Shown here piece after piece: positions 36,392 through 43,139 of a stretch of 64,000 bases of DNA; within the stretch, counting starts at the first letter, position 1; each line of letters opens with the position of its first letter. A model generated the notes under the pieces. The model saw nothing but the letters and a program-made list of their open reading frames with translations, searched no databases and was not told the DNA's origin. The DNA is from Mammaliicoccus sciuri (GTDB taxonomy: Bacteria > Bacillota > Bacilli > Staphylococcales > Staphylococcaceae): assembly GCF_025561425.1 (NCBI RefSeq), contig NZ_CP094824.1:2480001-2544000 (forward strand), given 5' to 3'. The translations under genes were made by a program, and so were the position numbers.

Positions 36392-37640
36392 CGAGGATTT
36401 CAAGTTTAAGTTAGCCACCTATAATGACTGAGGTGTACACAAGGGTTAACCGTATTCGAACCTGTTGAGGATTGATTGGTTTTAATCAATTAATACTCAA
36501 CAGGTAACCAAAGCTAAGACTTTAGCTTTGGAAAGATTCATATATTGTTGTATGGCTTTTATGAAGCGTTTTTGAACATTGGATAAATCATGTGCTTTTG
36601 GAATAAAACGACGAATCATTTTATGTTGGTTTTCACTTGTCCCACGTTCATATGATGAGAATGGATGTGTGAAGTATATTTCTATCATATGGCCAAATTC
36701 TTCATACAGCGATGCAAATTCTGAACCATTGTCAGATGTGATAGATTTGAAGATTTTTGGTGCTTTTTCGCCTAAGGAGTCAAATAAGTTTTTCAATGCG
36801 TGAGACACCGCATCAGCACTTTTACTCTCTATTATTTCTAGTATTTCAAAACGCGTTTGTCTCTCAACAAGTGTTAAGATAACTGGCTTTGACTTGTCTT
36901 TAGTTCCTATTACGGTATCTATTTCCCAGTGACCAAAAGACTGACGTGATTCAATTTCACTAGGACGTGTCTCAATACTTGGACCGAGCACTCGACTGTG
37001 TGGATGATTATGGTAGCTATTCTGAGTAGAGTGACGTCTTTTTAATTTTTCTAGTAGATCAATATTCTTAGTTTCCATGATTTGTTGATCTATCCAAGCA
37101 TATACTGTCGTTGTTGAAGGGATTTTTTCTCTTTCAAAACATTGTTCCTTGTGAGCATATGCCACGACTGCTTCAGGTGACCAGCGTTTCTTTTTCATGA
37201 GGTGATCTGCCCATGGAATAAATAATGGGTTCTTCTTCCATAAGGGCTGAGCACCACATTGTTGTCTGTTTTGTCGATAACGTTGTTGACCTAGTGAAGA
37301 AAAATAAATTTGCGTCTCATATTCATAGACTTTATGTTGTTGTTTTTGTCGTTTAATTTGACGTGTTGTTCTTCGATGAATTTCGTTATTGATTGTTTGA
37401 GGTGCACGTCCTAATTCACGCGCGATTGCACGATTTGAAAAACCTAAATTTTTAAGTGTTTCTATTTGAACACGTTCTTCATAACTTAAGTGTGTTCCTT
37501 TATGGTTTGTCATGTTAGAATAAGTATGCGTCATGTGAATTCATTCCTTTATTGATTTGGTCTGGTAGCCTCAATAATAACATGAAATTCACGTGGCGTT
37601 TTTTTGTCTAAAGGTGGCTAAGTTGATTATAAAATCCACC
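36392..37640 (-). mobile_element. IS30-family insertion sequence
   Basis: 1249 bp bounded by the 13-base direct repeat TTTTTTTATCAAT (36379-36391 and 37641-37653). The ends are imperfect inverted repeats: CGAGGATTTC...AAGTTAGCCACCT on the left and, read inward from the right, GGTGGATTTT...AACTTAGCCACCT. It carries one transposase gene on the minus strand. Two hairpins occupy the left end: 36461-36504 (CCTGTTGAG/CTCAACAGG) and 36508-36531 (CCAAAGCTAA/TTAGCTTTGG). Confidence 0.85.
36497..37534 (-). CDS. IS30-family transposase
   Basis: 345 residues. N-terminal HTH_38 (HLSYEERVQIETLKNLGFSN, then RAIARELGRAPQTINNEI). The DDE catalytic core is present: FGHWEIDTVIG, SITSDNGSEFASL and YERGTSENQHKMIRRF with the Glu. 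After IQQYMN the protein ends in LSKAKVLALVTC, lacking the usual PRKILGY-x-TP-x-E ending of the family, so it may be truncated by the hairpin at 36508. ATG behind AAAGGAATG. Whether it is active is uncertain. Confidence 0.87.
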   Translation of the reverse strand: MTHTYSNMTNHKGTHLSYEERVQIETLKNLGFSNRAIARELGRAPQTINNEIHRRTTRQIKRQKQQHKVYEYETQIYFSSLGQQRYRQNRQQCGAQPLWKKNPLFIPWADHLMKKKRWSPEAVVAYAHKEQCFEREKIPSTTTVYAWIDQQIMETKNIDLLEKLKRRHSTQNSYHNHPHSRVLGPSIETRPSEIESRQSFGHWEIDTVIGTKDKSKPVILTLVERQTRFEILEIIESKSADAVSHALKNLFDSLGEKAPKIFKSITSDNGSEFASLYEEFGHMIEIYFTHPFSSYERGTSENQHKMIRRFIPKAHDLSNVQKRFIKAIQQYMNLSKAKVLALVTC

Positions 37641-38089
37641 TTTTTTTATCAATTTTCAATCTTTCTTCAAATACATAAAATGTACATTGACCTTCTTGAT
37701 AGTAATTACCAAGTGAACGGTCATCTGTTTTATCATTCTTTTTAATTTGTTCCGTACGAATCGCTACTTCTTTTTCTTTCATCTGCTTCTTTACGTCTTC
37801 AACATAATGATTTAATAAATCGAATCCACCTTGGCTTTTAAAAAGCATAACCATGGTAATAATAACAACCCACGTTGCAAGGTAAACGATGAAGCGGAAT
37901 AACTTTTTCATAGCTCACTCCTATAACTAATGTACCTCAAATATATGAGTTAAAACGTAGGATATCAAATAAAGTGCTTATAACTTTTTTGGAAAATTCA
38001 CAAATGCAAGAAAGTTTTTGACAATTAAATGACATTTACATAGTTTTTTATGGTACCCTAATGATACAAAAAGACAAGAGGTGAATCAT

Positions 38090-38143
38090 ATGTTCAAGTT
38101 CCAATTGGATTACTTTAGAAATGGACAGGGATTCTGTTTATAG
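38090..38143 (+). CDS. 17-codon ORF at the prophage edge, possibly the 5' stub of a host gene
   Basis: A short frame, MFKFQLDYFRNGQGFCL, sits behind an excellent ribosome site (AAGAGGTGAATCAT) and a TTGACA at 38018. It stops only about 90 bases before the integrase-arm-like repeats of the prophage. The simplest reading is that phage integration cut off the rest of a host gene; a leader peptide is the alternative. No similarity recognised. Confidence 0.4.
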   Translation: MFKFQLDYFRNGQGFCL

Positions 38144-38250
38144 ATTATGTAAATAGTAGTAAAACGTTGTAATTATAAGGTTTATAGACGTTTAACTTTA
38201 TAACTATATATCATTATTTATAACTAAATTGACACGTATTTGACACTTGC
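38144..38250. other. Probable prophage attachment end with arm-type repeats
   Basis: Two TTGACAC copies 11 bases apart (38229-38235 and 38240-38246) look like integrase arm sites. The AT-rich stretch before them (38144-38228) has no gene and is the likely place of the att core, because host-like DNA lies to the left and phage genes to the right. The other att copy is outside this window, so the core cannot be fixed. Confidence 0.45.
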
Positions 38251-38262
38251 ACAAATAAAAAA

Positions 38263-38290
38263 GAGGCAACCGTCGCAACAGTTAACCTCA
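38263..38290 (-). terminator. Terminator at the left end of the prophage
   Basis: GAGGCAACC / GTTAACCTC stem, followed on the minus strand by CTTTTTT. It would end all leftward late and cargo transcripts before host DNA. Confidence 0.7.
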
Positions 38291-38337
38291 TATCTATATA
38301 ACCTCTTCCGCCTAATTAAATTATATCATAAAAAAAG

Positions 38338-38362
38338 CCCACCAATTAAGGTGGGTTTAGTT
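38338..38362. repeat. 25-bp direct repeat / terminator hairpin, copy 1
   Basis: CCCACC-AATTAA-GGTGGG followed by TTTAGTT, ending at the stop codon of the coiled-coil gene. An exact second copy lies at 39603-39627 at the stop of the membrane-protein gene. It is both a hairpin terminator and a homology block. A second repeat pair, CTAATTAAATTATATCATA, occurs at 38312-38330 and 40442-40460. Confidence 0.85.
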
Positions 38363-38363
38363 G

Positions 38364-38735
38364 TTAATATAAACCAAATACTTTGCCAGCCACGCCTAAA
38401 ATAGCAATCAATGTTCCGATAAACCACTTCATTTGCGTATTCTTCATTTCAGAAATTTGGAATTTTATTTTGTCTTCTATTCTTTCAGGTAGTTCATCTA
38501 ATTTATTGTTTAAATTATCAAATTTGTCATCAATTCTTTTTTCAAATTGTTCAAATTCTTTTCGACTAATAAATTCACTCACATCAATCACCTCGTTTGA
38601 ACTTATATTACCTATACTATGTTTTTGGAAATCTAATCCACTAGCTTTTGGTAATTTATCCAAATTTTTTGTAATTCTTTCATCCCTATTTTCAAGTTTA
38701 AATTTTTCAGGTCTACTAACTTTTTCATTCGTCAT
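38364..38735 (-). CDS. Cargo protein B: coiled coil with C-terminal membrane helix
   Basis: 123 residues. A charged, disordered N-terminal half is followed by a coiled coil (residues 60-95, KRIDDKFDNLNNKLDELPER) and one hydrophobic helix at the C-terminus (WFIGTLIAILGVAGKVFGLY). This is the layout of a tail-anchored membrane protein, reminiscent of XhlA/DUF1640-like proteins. It starts one base after the stop of the 134-residue gene, so the pair is translationally coupled. No function recognised; location between endolysin and att suggests a lysogenic-conversion gene. Confidence 0.7.
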   Translation of the reverse strand: MTNEKVSRPEKFKLENRDERITKNLDKLPKASGLDFQKHSIGNISSNEVIDVSEFISRKEFEQFEKRIDDKFDNLNNKLDELPERIEDKIKFQISEMKNTQMKWFIGTLIAILGVAGKVFGLY

Positions 38736-38736
38736 A

Positions 38737-39141
38737 CTAATGTTTCCCTTTCATGACATTAAAGTATGCTTTAGACGTGTTGTTTTCGATAGTTAACTTA
38801 ATTGAATGAATTCCTTCTTTTTCAAACCTTAAATTATTGAAACGTGCATTAGTTTCGAAGACATTTAAAAATTCTTTATCTCCATTTTCTTCATCCATCT
38901 TAACTCTATCAATATTCACATTTGTATTGAACATTATTTTATCATCTGGATCAATTAATTCAAATTGTAAGGTGTATATTTTTAATTCTTCTATACCTAT
39001 TATCCCAAAAGACACATCAAAAGAATAGTTATTTGGTAAAACTTCTAAATTTAAATATGACATAGGACTATCAATTACTAAATTACCATTTGGATTATTA
39101 AACACTTCTAAAGATGGAACTACCCATGCTACTTTTGCCAT
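38737..39141 (-). CDS. Cargo protein A: soluble beta-rich protein (DUF6941-like)
   Basis: 134 residues, no signal or membrane segment. Alternating strands and a central YTLQFELIDPDDKIMF suggest a small beta-sandwich of the type seen in DUF6941-like proteins, but I cannot confirm the family. It opens with WVVPSLEVFNNPNGNL. Coupled to the coiled-coil/TM gene downstream and preceded by a promoter framed by a long inverted repeat. Together they look like a sensor plus membrane effector pair, which is inference. Confidence 0.65.
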   Translation of the reverse strand: MAKVAWVVPSLEVFNNPNGNLVIDSPMSYLNLEVLPNNYSFDVSFGIIGIEELKIYTLQFELIDPDDKIMFNTNVNIDRVKMDEENGDKEFLNVFETNARFNNLRFEKEGIHSIKLTIENNTSKAYFNVMKGKH

Positions 39142-39155
39142 TTAAATACCCCTTT

Positions 39156-39202
39156 TTTAGTCTAATTAAATATATATTACACTAAAATTTAATTGGACTA
39201 AA
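39156..39202 (-). promoter_or_regulatory. Inverted repeat around the cargo-pair promoter
   Basis: TTTAGTCTAATTAAA (39156-39170) and its near-perfect inverse TTTAATTGGACTAAA (39188-39202) flank a 17-base AT-rich spacer that reads TAATATATA on the minus strand, a good -10. The dyad has one mismatch in 15. It lies about 15-60 bases upstream of the start codon and probably is an operator, or a 5' leader stem. Confidence 0.5.
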
Positions 39203-39602
39203 GATAGAACATATAAGCGAACATAAAAACAACCCCATCACACAAAGTGACAGGGTAAGTTAATGGTTATTTATATATGAAAATCCAGCACAATGTAAGT
39301 GCTTGAATATGATAATATTACACTTTTAGGATTAAATCAAATAATAACACCCCACTTATTAGTGAGGTGCAAAAAGGTTTTACCAAATATGAGTTTAAAA
39401 CTAAAACGGAGGTAATAGGTTTAAACTGTTTTTAGTATATCATTTTGTGGAACCAATTCAAAATAATAACCTACTCAATTATATGAGTAGGCTCGCCGTC
39501 ATATTGTGTTTAATATGTCTGTTTAAATGGTACCATATATGTTGGCATAAGTAAAAAAAAACCTACCTAGTTTCCGCTAGATAGGGTTTAATTCTGAAAT
39601 AA
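39203..39602. terminator. Array of terminator-like hairpins in a gene-free stretch
   Basis: No convincing gene is present. Stems occur at 39232-39256 (ACCCCATCAC/GTGACAGGGT), about 39351-39372 (CACCCCACT/AGTGAGGTG), 39471-39492 (CCTACTCA/TGAGTAGG) and 39563-39586 (CCTACCTAG/CTAGATAGG). The first is followed on the minus strand by TTGTTTTT and ends transcripts before the cargo pair. The sequence CTAGTTTCCGCTAGATAGGG recurs at 40381-40400. Confidence 0.6.
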
Positions 39603-39627
39603 CCCACCAATTAAGGTGGGTTTAGTT
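39603..39627. repeat. 25-bp direct repeat / terminator hairpin, copy 2
   Basis: Exact copy of the repeat at 38338-38362, again overlapping the stop codon of the gene it follows. Recombination between the two would delete or swap the cargo pair. Confidence 0.85.
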
Positions 39628-40150
39628 ATTTGACTATAAAGTATCTAGAAGAAGCTATTTGTAATACTTCTTTATCATCATAATCTTCAATTAAATTACA
39701 TTTACTAATAAATATCTTATTTTTATCATTTGAATATATATTATACCCCATCAAAACTAATAACAGATTATAGTGTAGCATATCACTTTTTGTATGAAAT
39801 ATACCTATGATAATAAAAATAAGGAAATTTATAAAAATACTGTAAATATTTGAAAAATCCAAAGACAACAATGGTATTAAGTAAGTAACAAAATAATTTA
39901 ATATATCTGTATTAATAATTTTTAGTTCCCCCGGATTCTCATCTGAAGCTTGTGCATTTTTGATCCATTTACATATAAGAAATATAACGCTAACCAAACT
40001 AACTAAAAATAATATAATCCAATAGATTTTAAATTCAAAAATTACATAAGTAATACTTTTTTGATTATCCTCAGCTTTTCTAATTTCATTTAAAAAAATT
40101 AATAAAAATAAAGGTATATAGTTACAAATATAAATAAAGATATTCAGCAT
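39626..40150 (-). CDS. Cargo protein C: four-helix membrane protein
   Basis: 174 residues. Hydrophobic helices at about 2-21, 42-64, 85-98 and 103-119, then a soluble C-terminal 50 residues (LHYNLLLVLMGYNIYSNDKN ... SSRYFIVK). Shine-Dalgarno AGGTGTGAG before the ATG. Encoded alone, with hairpins on both sides, downstream of the endolysin where temperate phages carry conversion genes. The layout (four helices and a small tail) is similar to KwaA-type defence proteins, but no sequence identity can be claimed and no kwaB is present. Confidence 0.65.
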   Translation of the reverse strand: MLNIFIYICNYIPLFLLIFLNEIRKAEDNQKSITYVIFEFKIYWIILFLVSLVSVIFLICKWIKNAQASDENPGELKIINTDILNYFVTYLIPLLSLDFSNIYSIFINFLIFIIIGIFHTKSDMLHYNLLLVLMGYNIYSNDKNKIFISKCNLIEDYDDKEVLQIASSRYFIVK

Positions 40151-40464
40151 ATCTCACACCTACCTATTCGGATCTTCTCCTATGTCATCTCCAATTATTG
40201 TTTTATAGTAAGAATCCTGCATTAAATTCACTAAAACATTTAGTCAGATTTAACATTAATTTACAAATTTAAACCCTAGCCTTTTTCCACAAGCTAGGGT
40301 GTAGTAATAGAACAATTTATTATGGGATATTTAGAATATCCACTTTTATTATATCCAATAAATGTAAAAAAGCAACCCTAGCTAGTTTCCGCTAGATAGG
40401 GTTTAATAATGTACGACGGTTCAGTCGTAACCAAGTAATAGCTAATTAAATTATATCATATTTA
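40151..40464. other. Gene-free stretch after the endolysin
   Basis: 314 bases with no open frame worth calling. Two hairpins are present: AACCCTAGCC/AGCTAGGGT at about 40271-40300 and CCTAGCTAG..CTAGATAGGG at 40376-40400, the latter sharing 20 bases with 39567-39586. Next to the endolysin stop is the 19-base repeat also found at 38312. Confidence 0.6.
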
Positions 40465-41844
40465 CTACTTAAATGTACCCCAAGCACTACCAACTCGTTG
40501 TCCTTTACCGTTCGACTTACCAATTGGCATATAAACAGTTGCACCACTGTATACTTCCCAACTAATCCAGATATAACCTTCATAGTCTTGTATTTCATTG
40601 TAGTTAACAGATTGATTAAATTCTAATCCACCAGCAATTGGATTATGAATACTAGGACCTTTATATCTTGTAACTATTCCATCTTTAGCTTTACAAGTGA
40701 ACGTACCTTTTTCTTTTTTCCACAAGATACCGTATTTATTTTTCTTCCAACCATTTCCTACATTTTTAGAAACAACTGTATTTGTTTTAGCTTGATTTGG
40801 TTTAACAGTTGATGGTTTTGTAGCTTTCACAACTGCATCAGTTGATGGACTACCTGCAGGTAATGATGGATCGTTGTAATACTTTGTAATTTCTTTAATG
40901 AAATAATCTTTTAACTGATTAACAATATTAGATGGTGCAGCACCTTTTGTAACTGGATTCCAACCTGTATGAATTGTCATACTTCTATGTGGACATGCAG
41001 TTGGTACAAATTCACAATGTAATCTAACTGTAGAACGATTAACAGGTAAACCATAATATAGTAAATCAGCAGCTGCTTTTTTAAATGTTGCTTGTTCGTT
41101 TGCTAAGAAATTTTTATCACTAGCATTTAATGACTCATTCACTTCATAGCCGATATAACTATTGTTACCATCTTGATTAGCAGTATGCCATGCAACACTG
41201 AACGTATCAATCGCACGCCAAACTGTATTTCTATCAATATAGTAATGAGCGATACCAGCTTCATAACGAGCAACAGATGTGCTTTGAAGATTATTATAAT
41301 CTTGTTTAGCAGTAGCACTACCTGCTGTATTATGAATAACTACACCCTTTAAATTGCCTGCACGATTAGCCATTTTATAGTTTATCGTGTGGTTAATCGT
41401 TTCTATTTTAGTCGCTTTCTTAACTGCACCTTTTTCAGCATCTTCATATGGTGGTCGGATTACACCTAAGAAATTGGTATATTCATGATCTTCTACAAAT
41501 GCTGCTGGACTACCTTTTGTTAAGCTTTCGTTATACCAGTTCTGGTCAATACTATTAAAATACTTAGCGTTTGCTTCAGTGACAATACCTGTATGACCAT
41601 ACTCTCCACCGAACACAAAAATATCTCCTGGTTGCGGTATTTGGTTTTTACCTTTAATAACTTGGAAACCTTTTGGCCATTTATAATTGATAAAGTCTTT
41701 TGCGTTACCTTTAGGATGTACATCCCAATATTTTTTAGTAAACTCAATTATAAAAGTTGCACATTGTGCGCCATATGGTTGACCATCTGTAAGCCTATTA
41801 CCTATATTACTTACTGCCCATTTAACACCGTCACGTTTTTTCAT
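40465..41844 (-). CDS. Phage endolysin: CHAP, amidase_2, SH3b
   Basis: 459 residues. Residues 1-135: CHAP endopeptidase with Cys in YGAQCATFI and His in EYGHTGIV. Residues about 165-305: zinc amidase_2 with GVVIHNTAG, GIAHYYIDR, AWHTANQ and LHCEFVPTACPHRS. Residues about 360-459: SH3_5 wall-binding domain (GIVTRYKGPSIHNP). This is the standard staphylococcal phage lysin that releases progeny by cleaving cross-bridge and amide bonds. Follows the holin by 55 bases behind AAAGGAGTG. Confidence 0.93.
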   Translation of the reverse strand: MKKRDGVKWAVSNIGNRLTDGQPYGAQCATFIIEFTKKYWDVHPKGNAKDFINYKWPKGFQVIKGKNQIPQPGDIFVFGGEYGHTGIVTEANAKYFNSIDQNWYNESLTKGSPAAFVEDHEYTNFLGVIRPPYEDAEKGAVKKATKIETINHTINYKMANRAGNLKGVVIHNTAGSATAKQDYNNLQSTSVARYEAGIAHYYIDRNTVWRAIDTFSVAWHTANQDGNNSYIGYEVNESLNASDKNFLANEQATFKKAAADLLYYGLPVNRSTVRLHCEFVPTACPHRSMTIHTGWNPVTKGAAPSNIVNQLKDYFIKEITKYYNDPSLPAGSPSTDAVVKATKPSTVKPNQAKTNTVVSKNVGNGWKKNKYGILWKKEKGTFTCKAKDGIVTRYKGPSIHNPIAGGLEFNQSVNYNEIQDYEGYIWISWEVYSGATVYMPIGKSNGKGQRVGSAWGTFK

Positions 41845-41899
41845 TATTTATTACACTCCTTTTAATATATTAAAAAAGCCGACTGATTATTTGGCCGAC

Positions 41900-42148
41900 T
41901 TATTTTGGTTCGTTATATTGTTGTGCTTGTTCACTATCTTTGATACCACGCGTTGTTGGGTCTTGCACCACACCTAGTAACACCAACACGCCTAACACAC
42001 TGTTAACGATATTCGTTATTTGGTCTGTATACACTGTGATGTCATAATCGAATGCGCCCGACACTTGTTGCACAAATAAAAGGATAGCCGATAATATGGC
42101 TACCCAAAATGATTTTTGTTTAATACGTACTTTCCAATTAATTTTCAT
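41900..42148 (-). CDS. Holin (phi LC3 family)
   Basis: 82 residues with two hydrophobic helices (FWVAILSAILLFVQQV and IVNSVLGVLVLLGVV) and the family's PTTRGIKDSEQA C-terminus. Forms the membrane holes that let the endolysin through. Ribosome site AAGGAGG. Directly upstream of the endolysin gene. Confidence 0.93.
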   Translation of the reverse strand: MKINWKVRIKQKSFWVAILSAILLFVQQVSGAFDYDITVYTDQITNIVNSVLGVLVLLGVVQDPTTRGIKDSEQAQQYNEPK

Positions 42149-42163
42149 GTTATTTCCTCCTTA

Positions 42164-42223
42164 TTATTTACATTTCCCAAACCAAAAGCACTCCCAAAAA
42201 CTTACGCCCAATAATTTAAGCAT
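42164..42223 (-). CDS. 19-residue Trp/Phe/Cys-rich phage peptide
   Basis: MLKLLGVSFWECFWFGKCK, behind a perfect AGGAGGTG with correct spacing and followed directly by the holin ribosome site. Too short for automatic calling, but the strong initiation signals and tight packing in the lysis module suggest that it is translated. Amphipathic, membrane-active in appearance. Role unknown. Confidence 0.6.
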   Translation of the reverse strand: MLKLLGVSFWECFWFGKCK

Positions 42224-42236
42224 CTGTTTCACCTCC

Positions 42237-42536
42237 TTATATACCAAATAACATTTTGATTGATGTAATGATGAGTGAGCCTGCTATTGTACCTACTAAG
42301 CCTAGAACCCACAATTTGATGTCTCTTATATTTTTATTATTTTCTTTTTTATTCTCTTTCTCTATTTCACGCTCTCTATTTAAGGCATCTAATGTGAAAT
42401 CTAATTTTTGATTCACAAGTTCTTGCGCGTGTTGCCCCTTTTTGATTTCATCTAAAGAAGAAAATATTTTTTCATCATTGTCCTCGAGCCGTTTAATTCT
42501 TCTGTCATAATCAGCTCTTTGGAACTCATTACTCAT
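42237..42536 (-). CDS. DUF2951/XhlA-like membrane protein
   Basis: About 99 residues: helical coiled coil (RRIKRLEDNDEKIFSSLDEI) then a basic stretch and one C-terminal helix (LWVLGLVGTIAGSLIITSI) ending MLFGI. Members of this family stand next to holins in staphylococcal phages and are thought to aid lysis. Start may be this ATG or a GTG four codons earlier. Similar in layout to cargo protein B at 38364. Confidence 0.8.
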   Translation of the reverse strand: MSNEFQRADYDRRIKRLEDNDEKIFSSLDEIKKGQHAQELVNQKLDFTLDALNREREIEKENKKENNKNIRDIKLWVLGLVGTIAGSLIITSIKMLFGI

Positions 42537-42585
42537 GGGATCACTCACTTTCTGTTAATTTATCTGTAATAAAAAGGCATTGAAC

Positions 42586-42927
42586 CTAATCAATACCTTG
42601 GTTTTGTGCACTTAATTCTGAATTACTTTCTTGAATATCTTCTTCTGTACTTGTGGATGGTTCAACATAGTCTGTTCCATCAGGATTATGTTTAGAACGC
42701 TCAATTTGTTCAGCTACATAATACGTTTTAATGTTAGTGCCAAATAACTCAGCTAACATATTTTGTGCTTTACATGCAGTTTTGGCATCTTCTTCTGACT
42801 TAAACTTATGCGCTGATTGAGGTGTAGCACCACGATTAAATCCACTACCATAATTTTTCACTAAACATGTTTCCTTACCTGTTTCATCTCTTTCTACTAA
42901 AAAATACTGTGTAATTGTCATTTCCAT
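42586..42927 (-). CDS. Hypothetical phage tail/lysis-module protein
   Basis: 113 residues, acidic, soluble. FKSEEDAKTACKAQNMLAEL resembles the short alpha-beta DUF found in this slot of staphylococcal phages; the tail is a low-complexity Ser/Glu stretch. Ribosome site AAAGGAGTG. No function known. Confidence 0.65.
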   Translation of the reverse strand: MEMTITQYFLVERDETGKETCLVKNYGSGFNRGATPQSAHKFKSEEDAKTACKAQNMLAELFGTNIKTYYVAEQIERSKHNPDGTDYVEPSTSTEEDIQESNSELSAQNQGID

Positions 42928-42965
42928 TTAAAACACTCCTTTAAATTTTTTATATAAAAAACACC

Positions 42966-43139
42966 TTACTCGTTTTGAGTAGGTGCTTTATTATCAGCTT
43001 GTTGTTGTTCATTTTGTTGTTCATTTTGTTCTTGCAATATTGCTTTTAAAATTGCATTCTCATGCGTAAGTCTTGAATTTTCCTGCACTAGATTGCTTAT
43101 AACAATTTGTGGGTTTGCTTGTATGCTTTGTTCATTCAT
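42966..43139 (-). CDS. 57-residue coiled-coil phage protein
   Basis: Begins MNEQSIQANPQIVIS and continues with a heptad helix (LVQENSRLTHENAILKAILQ), ending in a Gln-rich tail with the near-repeat QNEQQNEQQQ. Its ATG overlaps the fibre gene's stop (ATGA), so translation is coupled. Short helical proteins in this place often assist fibre assembly; function inferred only from position. Confidence 0.65.
   Translation of the reverse strand: MNEQSIQANPQIVISNLVQENSRLTHENAILKAILQEQNEQQNEQQQADNKAPTQNE

Larger units (their letters stand above)
36116..37911 (-). pseudogene. Membrane-anchored CHAP hydrolase split by an IS30-family element
   Basis: The 5' piece (37911-37654, then TSD) codes for one membrane helix (FIVYLATWVVIITMVMLF) and a linker, up to the CHAP cysteine motif EGQCTFYVFEERLKIDKK. 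The 3' piece (36378-36116) continues ISSSWGDAKHWDDRAKEEG to LGHVAIVEEV (catalytic His) and the end. Deleting the element and one 13-bp duplicate joins the two in frame into about 177 residues with a complete CHAP domain similar to that of the LysM-CHAP gene at 16695. Unlike most secreted CHAP enzymes it is tethered to the membrane. A GTG in the element could start the 3' piece, but it would lack the Cys. Confidence 0.88.

Noticed and set aside
39626-40150. Calling this gene kwaA of a Kiwa system
   Set aside because: Only topology agrees; no kwaB-like gene is adjacent and sequence identity cannot be shown without a profile search.
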